A stretch of 64,000 nucleotides of DNA, taken from Bidens hawaiensis (taxonomy: Eukaryota; Streptophyta; Magnoliopsida; Asterales; Asteraceae). The notes under the pieces were generated by a model. That model searched no databases, had not been told where the DNA came from, and was given only the letters and a program-made list of their open reading frames with translations. A program made the position numbers and the translations under genes. The DNA lies in contig JAIQDT010003877.1 in assembly GCA_021521415.1 (NCBI GenBank), positions 124,001-188,000 of the forward strand. The letters run 5' to 3'. The first letter of the stretch is position 1; each line of letters opens with the position of its first letter. Positions 11,401 through 21,766 of this stretch are shown piece by piece.

Positions 11401-11513
11401 AATATGATGTAAATTAGTTTGTTGAATTTATTTATAAACAATGTGGTTGATACCAGAATTATCTGTTACATTCCCGTATTACGCTTCCGCAATTACCTAG
11501 TCGGGGCGTGACA
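8470..11513 (+). repeat. 3' LTR of element B
   Basis: About 3,044 bases, starting TGTGACATTCG and ending TCGGGGCGTGACA, with TG...CA ends. The interior is AT-rich and non-coding; small ORFs in it (for example 8833-9121) are chance. It contains a run of 14 or so C at 9017-9030 and a TA run near 8619-8632. Sequence blocks are shared with the LTR at 50721-53761 (GATGCGCGATAATTAATA-like block, ACAATGTGGTTGAT near the end), so the two chromoviruses belong to one family. Confidence 0.85.
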
Positions 11514-11529
11514 CATAATACCCTAGTCC

Positions 11530-13241
11530 ATCGCATGTGCGTTTCAAGCTACCAACAACGAGGCAGAATTTGAAGCACTTATTGCAGGTTTACTTCTAGC
11601 CAAACAGATGAGGATCAGGTATCTTCAAGTTTATATAGACTCTTTACTTATAACTAACCACTTTAACGGTTCTTATACCGTAAAAGGCGAGAATATGGTC
11701 AAAAATTTAGATATTTTGAAGGAATTAGAAAAATCCTTCGAGTTGTTTAGTATCATACAGGTACCAAGAGAAGAAAATGTCGGGGCAGATGCCTTAGCAA
11801 ACTTAGCATCATCATTAAAGATCCTAGATGATGTAAAGATACCTATCATTCATATATTGTCTCCAGCAATTGGAAAACAGGAAGCTGTGGAGGAAACAGT
11901 GGATTGCACAGAGAAACTTAAGAATCCTTCACCCTCCCAAAAAGCAGGATCTTGGATCCTTCCAAATAAAAATTTCCTTCAAGATGGAGAGATCCCAACA
12001 GGGGAAAATCCTAAAGCTTCCAGGTTGAAGGTATCACAAATCATTATTTTACAAGATATTGTATATAGAAAATCTCTTGCAGACCCCTATTTGAGATGCA
12101 TCAAGGATCCTGAAATACTAGAGGTACTCCAAGACTTCCACGAAGACGACTGCGACAACCACACTGGGGGAAGAGCATTATTCTCCAGGATATTTAGGAC
12201 TGGATACTTCTGGCCAAAAATGAAGAAGGATGCAATGGAGTACTCGAAGAAATGTGATGCTTGTCAAAGGCATGCAAACATCCTTCATCAGCCAGCAGAA
12301 CCGACGTATCCTATGACCTCTTCATGGCCTTTCATGAAATGGGGAATGGATATTGTTGGCAAGCTACCAAAGGCACCAGGTGGAAAGGTCTTTATGCTTG
12401 CTATGACATGCTACTCCTGTAAATGGATTGAAGCAGAAGCATTCGTACAAGTACGAGAAAGGGAAGTTATATCCTTCATAAAAAGAAATATTATAACTAG
12501 ATTTGGTATCTCATCTGAAATTTTTTGTGATAATGGATCCCAGTTTATTGGGAAAAGAACTACTAATTTTTGTGACAGTTGGGGCATCAAGATGATTACT
12601 TCCACACCGGTTCATCCGCAAGCTAATGGCCAAGCAGAATCAAGCAACAAGATCATCATCAACAATTTGAAGAAGAAACTAGGATCCAAGAAAGGCAAGT
12701 GGGCCGAAGAGCTACCTTATGTTCTTTGGGCTGACAGACGACACCTAAGAATGCAACAGGCCAAACACCCTTCTCATTGGTATTTGAATAAGAAGCAGTA
12801 ATCCATACAGAGATGGTGGTTCCTACAGCCAGAACAAGCATCCATGATCCTGCGGCCAATAAAGATATCGTTCTCGAAGACTTGGATACTGTTGAAGAAC
12901 TCAAGGATCTAGCCATGATCAGGATGGCGGCATATCAAAAAAGGGTAGCTGGGGCATACAACAAAAGTATAAGGATTAGAAGATTTAAAGAAGGTGATTT
13001 GGCCTTGAGGAAAGCCTTCCAGAACACGACCAATCCGGTAGATGGGAAGCTAGCACCCAAGTGTGAAGGTCCTTATCTGATTGAATCGGAGGCAGGAAAG
13101 GGGGCATATCATTTGCTCACTATGGAAGACAACAGGTTACCAAGAGCATGGAATGCTATCCACCTCAAGAAGTACTTTTTCTTATCAGGATCAAATATCC
13201 TTAATGGATCAAGAATCCTAAAATTGGTAATATCTATCTAA
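11530..13241 (+). pseudogene. Tat second RNase H plus integrase
   Basis: RNase H: TTNEAEFEALIAGL at 11552 onward, YIDS, FNGSY, then VPREENVGADALANLAS. Integrase: zinc-binding HHCC (CDACQRH near 12255), core with the first Asp in GMDIVG (12343), second Asp in CDNGSQF (12528) and Glu in QANGQAESSNK (12619), so the D-D-E triad is kept. A frameshift near 12735 ends the long frame at 12801. The C-terminal part resumes in another frame after one internal stop and continues from 12813 to 13241 (GDLALRK, GKLAPKCEGPYLI, LPRAWNAIHLKKY). Together this is a full-length C-terminal Pol broken only by one frameshift and one stop, milder decay than in B. Confidence 0.85.
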
Positions 13242-14460
13242 TCACTTATTCATTTAAGGTTTTTATTAGTTTAAGCATAACATATTCTTAATATTTGTTT
13301 TTCCAAGTTTTAAGTAACAGTGCAAGTTATTATTAAAATATTTAATGATCAAGAGATTGGCCACCTCTCCTTCACATTTAAGGTATCATACTGTTTCCTT
13401 TGGCCTAGCCCACGATTAAGGTATGACCCCTGATGGTCATATCATCCAAGGTTTAAAGGTTTTCACCTTTCTTATAAATTAGAGTTTCTACACTCTCGCC
13501 TGGAGCGCACGCTATCCAACGTATAGTCCGGGGCAGCAGGACCAGTACACGCTTAGTGGCTGACAATTTTGTTGTCTTCGGCTATATGAAGGATCCTATG
13601 ATTTATGGTAGACGTACCATACCACGGGTTTATAACATTTTCATGTTATCTCACGTTTGGGCTAAATCCCAGGTTGGGCAAGTCCCAAGCTAACATCCGT
13701 ATCATAGGGCCAGCCCCCAGTTTGGGCTTGTCCCCAGTTCACGGGCTTGTCCCTAGTTGCACGGGCTTGTCCCCAGTTTATTTTATGGGCTTGTCCCCAT
13801 CTTGGTGGGTCTAACGCCAATGGATCTTATAAGTTTTTTGCAACAGATGTACTAAGTTCGATTACGAGGATCAAAGTTTATGGATTCAAAATCCTTAGCT
13901 CACTTCTACAAGGATAACGGAAGGATCACTACTTATGGTAACTTAGGTCTAATTAGACCTTTTGGTATGATTTCTATTTGTCAATTTAAATTTGTTTTTC
14001 GAAGATCCTTATAAACCTTTTTTGCTTAAGGATTTAAAATCTTTAAACTATACTTACAAGGATATTCTATCCTAATTTTTTTTTATTCAAAGATATTTCT
14101 TAAAATTCTCAATAAAGATAAAGCTATATCAAATAAACTTTCAATATAACAAGTAACAAACAAATAATCAAAAGATAATATTTATTAAAGACTTACTTAT
14201 AGTTATCAAAAGTTAACCCGGACTTCACCATTTAAAACTTGGACCATCCATCCGGGTTAAAGTAAGTGTTACTAACCGTTTAACTAAGTGCCGGAAACTA
14301 AAAGTCAGGGGCACCAAAGGCTTCATCCCCACAAATAGAGGATCCATCCACCTTTTCTACCCCTTAAAATCGTGTTAAGGATCACTGATCCTTCAACCTA
14401 ATTACTATTATCCATTACAACCGCATTATCCATAAAAACATCAATAAAAGAAAAAACAAG
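13242..14460 (+). other. Non-coding spacer of element C
   Basis: Between integrase and the antisense gene. I see no ORF with homology. It contains the short tandem repeat at 13720-13800 and many GGATCC/AAGGATC words shared with the rest of C and its LTR, supporting that it belongs to the same element. Confidence 0.6.
13720..13800 (+). repeat. GGGCTTGTCCCC minisatellite, about 4 copies
   Basis: GGGCTTGTCCCCAGTT-type units are repeated at roughly 20-24 base spacing (copies starting near 13724, 13743, 13763, 13787), preceded by related GGGC...CCCCAG text near 13708. Each unit is a small inverted repeat (GGGC/G...CCCC) able to form a short hairpin. Confidence 0.75.
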
Positions 14461-14629
14461 AACAGGCTCAGGCCTTGTCTTTATCATCCCTCATTGCCCG
14501 TTTCCACAGCATCTCCTTCAGTGGCTGCTTCTTTTCCTTCACCCTAATCACCTTCATCCTTCACACCACTGGTCCCAGCTTCACCTTCCTCTGCAGCCTT
14601 GTCCTCTTGACAAACATCCTCCTCCACTG

Positions 14630-16096
14630 CTACTCCCACCTAGCCAAAGACTTCTTCCACTCATCCACCTTCCAGTTAGCCCTGTCAAAGGAAGGATCAT
14701 TTGCTTCATCCACAAATTTGATCCTTTCCTGGAGGATCAACTTTGCTGCGGACATCTTCGCTTCATCAGTTGCGACCTTGATCCCTTCTTTCATCTTCTT
14801 TTCCATAGCATGAACCTGGGTATCAGCCTGCTTCTTCTCCTTTGTAAGCTTCGCAACAAGCTTGTCCTTAGCGGCAGCAAGAGTCCTCATGTCGGTCAAA
14901 GTGTCTTCAAGCTCCTTGATGATGGACCTGTAGTAGGAGTGAAAGCCTTGGACACCCTACAAATCACAAGCTCGGAATCAACAAAAATTACCAATTGAGA
15001 CTGACCTAAGGAAGAAAGGATCCTTACCTCAGTAACCGCTTCTTGAATATGCTTCTCAATGTCTTGTACTTCGGTTTGAGGTTCTGGTTGCTTCCTCTTC
15101 TTTCCAGACTGAGCTTTAGCCTTGGTGGTCAGAATATGAGGGCTAGAAACTTGGACGGCAGACTTGGATAGCTCTTTCTTGACTGTCTTGGGAGAGATCA
15201 AATGATCGATGTCGTCAAGCGAGAACTTAGAAGCACGCTTATTGGCGGATTTCGGCATGTCTATGACACATAACAAAATAGATAAGTTTTCATTTACAAA
15301 ATTAATATATTTATCCTTATGACTATACTTACTTGACATGTTACTTTGAGGTGAGGTGTTTGACTGATCAACTTCTGAATCAGAATCAGGGATCCTGATC
15401 TTGAAACTTCGGACTGTTGGGCTCAATGCAAGGAATGCGTCTACTCTCTCTTTGGTTCCTGAAAGCTTGGCAAGATGCGCAAAGTTCTCAACTGCACAAC
15501 AGAAAGAAGCAAATCAGTATTTCGATCTAACTCAACAAGCAACTGTAAAATTCAGAAATCCTACCCAGCCTAATCCACTTAGTCGGAAGGGTATTTCCGT
15601 TCAGGATAGAGTCGTGCCTGACAAAGAAAAACTGATTCTTCTAATGAGAACTGTTTTGTGTGACTTTGTTGAGCGGAATCGGTTGGTGAGGTTTGGATTT
15701 AAGCAGGTAGCGAGTGGAGCCATGAGTGTACAGAGAATATATGTAAGATAATTCAGAGAGACCAAACTCAAGATCGTGGTTGGCTATTATTTCTTCAAGA
15801 GTCCATAAAGCTCGCCATATCATTGGCATAGCCTGAATGTAGCTAATGCCGGTAAGGGTAAAGAATCTCTGGGTGAACTTCGGAAATGGATATGCATAAC
15901 CGAGCAAGAAGGGACAACCCGAAAAATAAACCCATACATTTGAGGATATGTCACTTGGGGTCGAGGAATCATAAGGTCTAAACACGGTATTGGGAGGAAA
16001 GAAGGGTGATATTTGGTCAATCTCAGGTTCTGTGAATTTGCAAATTTCCGATGAAGGGTTTTGAAGTAAGCCTTGGCTTTTCATATCACCGGCCAT
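14630..16096 (-). pseudogene. Antisense gene of Tat element C (putative gypsy-type transposon protein)
   Basis: On the strand opposite to pol, three consecutive coding blocks read 16096-15641, 15426-14896 and 14899-14630. The first starts MAGDMKS and includes VWVYFSGCPFLLGYAYPF and SYIQAMPMIWRALWTLEEI, the conserved core I associate with Pfam Transposase_28 (putative gypsy type transposon). The second is basic (KSANKRASKFSL, KAKAQSGKKRKQPE) and the third is a Lys/Glu/Ala-rich coiled coil. A stop after TQNSSH and frame changes between blocks mean it is broken or partly spliced. Such antisense ORFs between pol and 3' LTR are documented for Tat elements; their role is unknown. A second, better version is at 36611-42058. 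Confidence 0.7.
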
Positions 16097-16371
16097 TTGG
16101 TTAGACGAATGTTAAAAATAGCTATCGATAGACATCAGAATATGAAAGAAAGAGAGGCAGATAAAGGATTACCTGGATTAGGATTGATAGAAGATGAGAA
16201 GCTTCCGGAATGAGGGGAATAAGAAGGGAGTTTATTATTTACTTTTAGTCCCTATGTTGGTTAATTATTTTTATCTAACCCCTATTTATGTCCTTTCGTA
16301 TCATCAATTTGACAGCTGTTTTGAATTTTGAATACAACTTGACGGCTGTAAAATTATCAACAACCGCCAAA

Positions 16372-16382
16372 TTGGGGGCAAT
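16372..16382 (+). other. Polypurine tract of element C
   Basis: TTGGGGGCAAT just before the LTR start TGTTGAGCC, downstream of the antisense gene's presumed promoter region (16097-16370). Confidence 0.65.
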
Positions 16383-16987
16383 TGTTGAGCCTCAAATAAT
16401 TAACTACTGAGAATATATTATTCTTGATGAAGAGGCTGGATCCGTTATCCTTCTGAAGAACTGGAGCTGTGGAAGGATCAAGGAACCTCGATAGTTGGTA
16501 TTATTAACAACTTTTCTCGTATGTAAGTCGTTGATTAACAAGTGCAACGGCTCCACGACCTAGTCTACCACCTAATTCGCTAATAGACTTCTTAAAGCAC
16601 GTGGTCAAATGGCACGAGGGAAGTGAGTGGAAAGATGGCGGATTAGTATGAGATGTTAGTTAGTTGTTAATTTTATTTTCTTTATATACTGAGTTATGAT
16701 CAATGCTAGGTCACACACGCACTCATTAGCTCACACTCGCATACACTAGCTGATAGTTCTCTGTAATCACACACACATAGCCATTTTTGTATTCATTGAT
16801 CATAAACTCCACCCATTGTAACCCTTTTTTGATATTAATAAATTGGTGATAGACAAGTTGTCATCACCCGGGGTTTTTTCCCTTTAATCTGATTAAGATT
16901 AAAGGGTTTTTCCACGCAACAAGTCACGGTGTTCATCTCCATTTCATTCTTATATTCATCATTATCACTATAGCACTATACCTCACA
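16383..16987 (+). repeat. 3' LTR of element C
   Basis: About 605 bases, TGTTGAG...CTCACA. A TATA-like TTTATATACT lies near 16680 and is followed by CACACACGCACTCA-type leader sequence. The CCCGGGGTTTTTTCCC and GGTTTTTCCACG words near 16866-16915 resemble the R/U5 region of plant LTRs. The 3' border is inferred from the TG...CA inverted ends and the start of copia gag sequence soon after, not from a second LTR copy. Confidence 0.6.
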
Positions 16988-17034
16988 ATTACGGATTTGG
17001 ATACATTATCCTTAGCATATTTTTATCCAAACAC

Positions 17035-18541
17035 ATGGCTGGTCAGGTAAAATTTTCTTCTGAAGAATTTAAACGCATTTGTGAATCCTATGAAGAAAAG
17101 GAATTTGTTATTAATTCATTGATAACAGATTTTAATTCACTAAAAGATGATTATAATAAAATGTTTCTTGATTATCAAAATGTGAAAGAGGCTTATTATA
17201 AGCTTCCATCGTGTGAGAAAAACTTGTGGATGAAAATTTTGCAAGATGAAAAAATGATTTCTGTGCTCACTCACATGGTTGAAGATAAACAAATTGCCAT
17301 CAATAGACATGTGGATGAGAGGAACTCATAAGAGAACTTCAATTGACTAAAATTGAGATTGAAAGAATTGAAACAAAACTGAAAAGTTATTCCGCTTCTC
17401 AATATGTTTTGGATCATATTGTTCCAAAAGAGATTCCCAAATATCATGTTGTTCCGCCACCAATTTGGAGTTCATATGTTCCAAAAGAACCTGAAGGATT
17501 TCTTAAGGCGTTGAACATGGTGTCTGATTCACCACAACATGATACTTCATGTGATGAGCAAGTTGTTCAATCTGTTCATAATTTTGAATGTGAATCAGAA
17601 GGTACATCTAAAGAAAATGTTAAAATTGATCTTTAGGCAAACAAGCAGCTGGATTTGTGTTGTCTGAATCAGAAGGTACATCTAAAGAAAATGTTAAAAT
17701 TGGTAATCAATTTGAGAAATCTAAATCCCAATCACATGGTAAAACTGATAATCAGAATTCTAGATTTGCTAAAACCAGTTTTTACTATAAAAGAAAGGGT
17801 ATTGGTTTCAAGGAGGATAACCAAAGGTTGGTAAAAACACAATATGGTTTTTAAAAGATTGTTTTTGTTAAAGGTGAGACCTCTGAGAAACAAAAAGAGG
17901 CTATCTTTACAAGGCAATCAAATGATGAGTTTTATAACCTCAAAGTTGAAGGAGAGAGATAAGAGAATCATGTTCATCTTGTTAACTATTTTGTTGATAG
18001 GAGGAAGTGTTTCTGTTGTAACGAAGAAGGACATTTGTTTTATTCATGTCCTAAAAGATTTTCTCAAGAAGGGAAACATCTGGTGAATAAAAATCCATAT
18101 GTTAAATTTTCTTTGGTCAAACCTATATCTCCACCAGTCAAGAATTTAAAAAAGGGGTGTAGATAGGGAATATGTTAAAATGATTTTTGAAGTGGGTGAA
18201 TCTTCGAATGTTAAGAAAAATGATGGTTTTTATAAAAAAGTTCTATTGGACAGAACTGGGTGGCAAAGGTTAAAATTAACGAAAATGTTAAACCATCAAA
18301 CGAACAAGTTGGTAATCCAACTAATATCCAAGCTGCTAAGTCTTTAATTGTTAATCAAGTTGATGAAAAAGCTGTTGAGTCTTTAAATGAAATTGTTAAT
18401 CAAGTTGATGAACAAGTTGGTGTTTCATCAAGTCCATGTTCGTCTGATGATTCATTGTCTGATTACGAATATGATGATTTTCAGGATGTTTTAAATGAAA
18501 AAATGAAACAACCCAAGACCAAGAAGGCTTGGGTTTCCTTG
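17035..18541 (+). pseudogene. Copia gag, broken into several frames
   Basis: Starts MAGQVKFSSEEFKRI at an ATG, then continues in successive frames (17343-17636, 17657-17854, 18260-18550). A CCHC zinc knuckle, CFCCNEEGHLFYSC, is encoded near 18010-18050 but in a different frame from its surroundings, showing a frameshift. The C-terminal part has repeated NQVDE segments and an acidic SSDDSLSDYEYDD stretch. A 38-base direct duplication is present at 17591-17628 and 17665-17702. The N-terminal half is helical and probably forms the particle. Not translatable as one protein. Confidence 0.65.
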
Positions 18542-18550
18542 TTTCACTAA

Positions 18551-19908
18551 TTGCTTGTTTTTGTAGGGTCTTTCAAGGTCAATAACTCACGTTGGATAAC
18601 GAATAGTGGAGCCTCTCGACACATGACTGGAACTCTTCATTTGCCTAAAAATGTTCAATCTATTCGAGGAGGGTATGTGGGATTTACAGGAAATCAAGGA
18701 GGACAAACTGTTCGAGAAGGTACTTTATTGAATGGTAAAGTGATGTTCGAAAATGTGAATTACATCACGGATCTTGAGAATAGTTCGCTGAGCATATCTC
18801 AAATTTGTGACAAAGGCTTTTCAACGCATTTTACAAATCAAGATTGTTTGATTCTTAAGCCAGGGTATAAGATTCCAGAGGATTGGATCTTAATGAAAGC
18901 ACCAAGGGAAAATGATCTTTATGTGCTTAACATGAATGTTGCTTCAGCGACTCAAGGTACTGTTCAGTGTTTAGTCACCAAAGCATCAGAAAAAGAGTCT
19001 GTGTTATGGCATCGTCATATGGGTCACATCAATATTCGGAAGATTAACTACCTTGTTCATAAAAAATTGGTTGAAGGAGTAAATGTTAAGGGTTTTCATT
19101 TGAGTTCTGAGTGTTTGAGTTGCAAGAAGGGTGAACAAAAGAAGAAGTCGCACCTAACAAAATCTCTCAATTCAATCAACTTAACTTTTAAGAGGGTACA
19201 TATGGACTTATTTGGGCATGTGAATGTTAAAATTATCACCGGGGAACTTTATTGTTTGGTGGTCACTGGTGATTACTCACGCTTTTCATGGTTAATGTTT
19301 CTTGAAACAAAGGATGAGACTTTTGACAACTTGATGATTTTGTTCAAAAAGCTTGAGATGTTATATAACTTGCCAATCCGAAGGATTCGAAGCGACAATG
19401 GTACCGAGTTTAGAAACAACCGTATGTTCAATACTGTAATGAGTGGGGTATTGTTCATGAGTTTAGTGCTCCATATACACCACAACAAAATGGAGTTGCT
19501 GAACAAAAGAATCGTACTCTAACTGAAACAGCCAGGGCGATGTTGGCGGATTCGAAATTACCTGTTAGTTTCTGGTTTGAAGTTGTTGCCTCAGCTTGTC
19601 ACACTCTTAACCGTGTTCTTACAGTAAAGAAGTTTGGCAAAACCTATTTTGAGCTACTTAATAGACGTAAGCCTAATTTGAAGTGCCTTGAGCCGTTCGG
19701 ATCTCAATGTACTGTTCTGGATCCTGATGGAAAATCCGGTGCTAAGTCAGTGAAAGGATTCTTTGTGGGTTATGCTAGTCCTCTAAGAATAGTATTTCTA
19801 CCTAGCATCAATCGTATTGTGCATGTACAACATGTGGACTGTCAAAGATATGCTACTCCTATTCAAAGAAAAGGCGATTCATGGATGTTTGACCATGACA
19901 ACTTGTGA
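18551..19908 (+). pseudogene. Copia protease, pre-integrase and integrase
   Basis: The protease active site reads TNSGAS, so the catalytic Asp of D-S/T-G is replaced by Asn. The GAG-pre-integrase domain has WHRHMGHINIRKI and CLSCKKGEQKKK (18 kb-19.15 kb), which includes the H-H-C-C zinc site. The integrase core shows the first Asp in HMDLFGHV (19200), the second in RSDNGTEF (19390), and the Glu in NGVAEQKNRTL (about 19490-19520) after a frameshift near 19440. The frame continues 19540-19908 with the copia integrase C-terminus (KFGKTYFELLNRRKP, GFFVGYA). Inactive. Confidence 0.85.
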
Positions 19909-20359
19909 AGTTGTTTCTCATTTCCTGAAGAAGAAATCACTGATGAAATGGCCACACTGTTATTTCAAAAATTTTCTGGTGAAGTTCTTCCTGGAGACAA
20001 TTTTACACATGAAGTTCCAATCTTTAATGGAGATTTCAATTCTTGATGTTGATGACCATGTTGATGATACTCCGGCTACACCTTCTTTTGACGATGATGG
20101 TGAAGATCACAATGATGTGATTGTGTCGTTGATTCAACCAACATCTGATCCTGTTATTTCTGATCCTGTTGCTACTGATTCTGTACTTTCTGATGGGTTG
20201 ACTAATGATGAAAATGTCACGAATCTTCCTAATGATGTGATAGTTCCTAATGAAGTTATGCCTCAAACTTTATCATATCACCCGGAAGAGAACATAATTG
20301 GAGATCTTAATTCTGGTGTTCGTACTCGAAGTCAGATTGACCAAAGTCTTAGTTACTAG
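19909..20359 (+). pseudogene. Copia linker between integrase and RT
   Basis: An acidic, Asp/Val/Pro-rich segment (SDPVATDSVLSDG, NVTNLPNDVIVPN) ending in VRTRSQIDQSLS, the R-T-R-S-Q type motif found before RT in many copia polyproteins. Tagged by position between integrase and RT. A stop at 20357 interrupts the polyprotein. Confidence 0.6.
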
Positions 20360-20368
20360 TATTCTCAA

Positions 20369-21761
20369 GTGACTCCTCTTCAAAAACGTTTCTCGTTCAA
20401 ATGTTTCATTTCACAAATTGAACCAAAAACTTATAAACAAGCTTTGACTGAAGAGAGTTGGGTCAATGCAATGCATGAAGAGTTGTTGCAATTTGAAAAG
20501 CTTGGGGTATGGAAACTTGTTGATCTACCAGATAACAAACGATGCATTAATACCAAGTGGGTTTTCAAGTGCAAAAGGGGCAAAAATGGTATAATTTTCA
20601 GAAACAAGGCTCGATTAGTGGTTCTTGGTTATAATCAAAGGGAATGAATTGATTTTAATGAAGTCTATGCTCCCGAGGCTAGACTTGAAGCAATTAGAAT
20701 TTTCTGAGCCTTTACATCTTGGAAGGGATTCAAGGTCTACCGGTTGGATGTTAAGTCTGCTTTCCTGAATGGTAAATTGGGTGAAGAAGTCTTTGTAGGA
20801 CAACCACCAGGGTTTGTCGATCCTATTAACAAATACAAGGTGTACCTGCTCGACAAAGCTCTTTATGGTCTACATCAAGCCCCGAGAGCTTGGTATGACA
20901 CATTGTCTAAACATTTGTTAGACAATAGTTTTGTGCATGGCACCGTTGATTGTACACTCTTCACAAAGAAAGTGGATAGTCATTTGCTGATAGTCCAGGT
21001 TTATTTGGACGATATCATTTTGGGTCAATGAATGATGTGATGTGCAAAGATTTTGAGGATGTTATGAAGTCGAAATTCGAAATGAGCGCTATGCGAGAGT
21101 TGAAGTTTTTGTTGGGATTGCAAGTCGAACAAGGGTCTGATGGGATTTTTATTCACAAGACAAAATATGTCAATGATAATCTCAAAAAATTCAATATGGC
21201 TGACTCATCGCCGAGTAGCACTCTTATCCCAATAAATCATGGAATTGGTCCTGATCCCACCGGGCAGAAGGCCGATGAAACACTCTACCGTTCTATGATT
21301 GGTTCCTTATGTATCTTACTGCTTCTAGGCCAGACATCATGTATCCGACGTGTCTTTGTGCCCGATATCAATCCAGTCCAAGGGTCTCTCACTTAACGTT
21401 GGTGAAGCGCATACTTCAGTATCTTAAAGGGAATCCATGGGTCAGTCTTTGGTATCCTCGAGACGATGTATTTGAGTTGAGAGCATTTTCTGATTCTGAC
21501 TATGGAAGTTGCAAACTGAACGCCAAATATATCACCGTTAGCTGTCATTTCTTTGGTAGCAGGTTGGTGACATGGCAGTGTAAGAAGCCAACGACTTTGT
21601 CGCTATCCACCTGTGAAGCCGAATATGTAGCTGCTTCTAGGTGCTGTTCCCAGGTTTTGTGGATACAACAACAAATGCGCGACTACGGTTTGAATTTTCT
21701 TACTACTCCTATTTTTGTAGATAATACTGATGCTATTTCCATAACTGAAATCCCGGTAAGT
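20369..21761 (+). pseudogene. Copia RT and RNase H, N-terminal part, split by solo LTR
   Basis: RT begins with EPKTYKQALTEESWVNAMHEEL and KWVFKCKRG. Stops interrupt at 20647 and 20707. It continues with RLDVKSAFLNG, ALYGLHQAPRAWYD and the catalytic box YLDDIILG (21000-21025). RNase H has SDSDYGSC (first Asp), LSTCEAEYVAASRC (Glu) and FVDNTDAISI (third Asp region), then breaks at the LTR insertion. Frame changes occur near 21310. The remainder is at 24294-24419. Confidence 0.85.
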
Positions 21762-21766
21762 CACTC
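21762..21766 (+). repeat. Target-site duplication, left copy (CACTC)
   Basis: CACTC here and at 24294-24298 flank the solo LTR exactly, and removing LTR plus one copy restores the copia RNase H reading frame. A 5-base duplication is the size expected for LTR-retrotransposon integrases. Confidence 0.9.

Larger units (their letters stand above)
5138..11513 (+). mobile_element. Element B: Tekay/Del-like chromovirus, 5'-truncated, degenerate
   Basis: Order is gag, protease, RT, integrase, chromodomain remnant, polypurine tract, 3' LTR, all on the plus strand, which is the layout of Ty3/gypsy chromoviruses. The 5' LTR, leader and gag start are missing because element A interrupts gag. The rest of RT and all of RNase H are deleted near 7155. 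The 3' LTR ends GGGGCGTGACA at 11513, directly followed by coding sequence of a Tat element, so B inserted there. It is related to the chromovirus at 48952-61177: both have LTRs of about 3.04 kb with similar ends. Confidence 0.85.
11514..16987 (+). mobile_element. Element C: 3' half of a Tat-type Ty3/gypsy element
   Basis: Begins inside an RNase H domain where chromovirus B ends, then carries integrase, a 3.1-kb non-coding and antisense-coding region, a polypurine tract and a 3' LTR. The second (archaeal-type) RNase H, an integrase ending in a ...RAWNAIHLKKYF motif, and an antisense gene between pol and LTR are known traits of the Tat clade. Its 5' half would lie beyond element A/B, left of the window. 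Five bases after the LTR (ATTAC, 16988-16992) are the candidate target duplication, unverifiable here. Confidence 0.8.

Noticed and set aside
14475..14813. Plus-strand ORF 112 codons with hydrophobic text
   Set aside because: It is the complement of the Tat antisense gene; its apparent membrane-like residues are a shadow of the coiled-coil codons.
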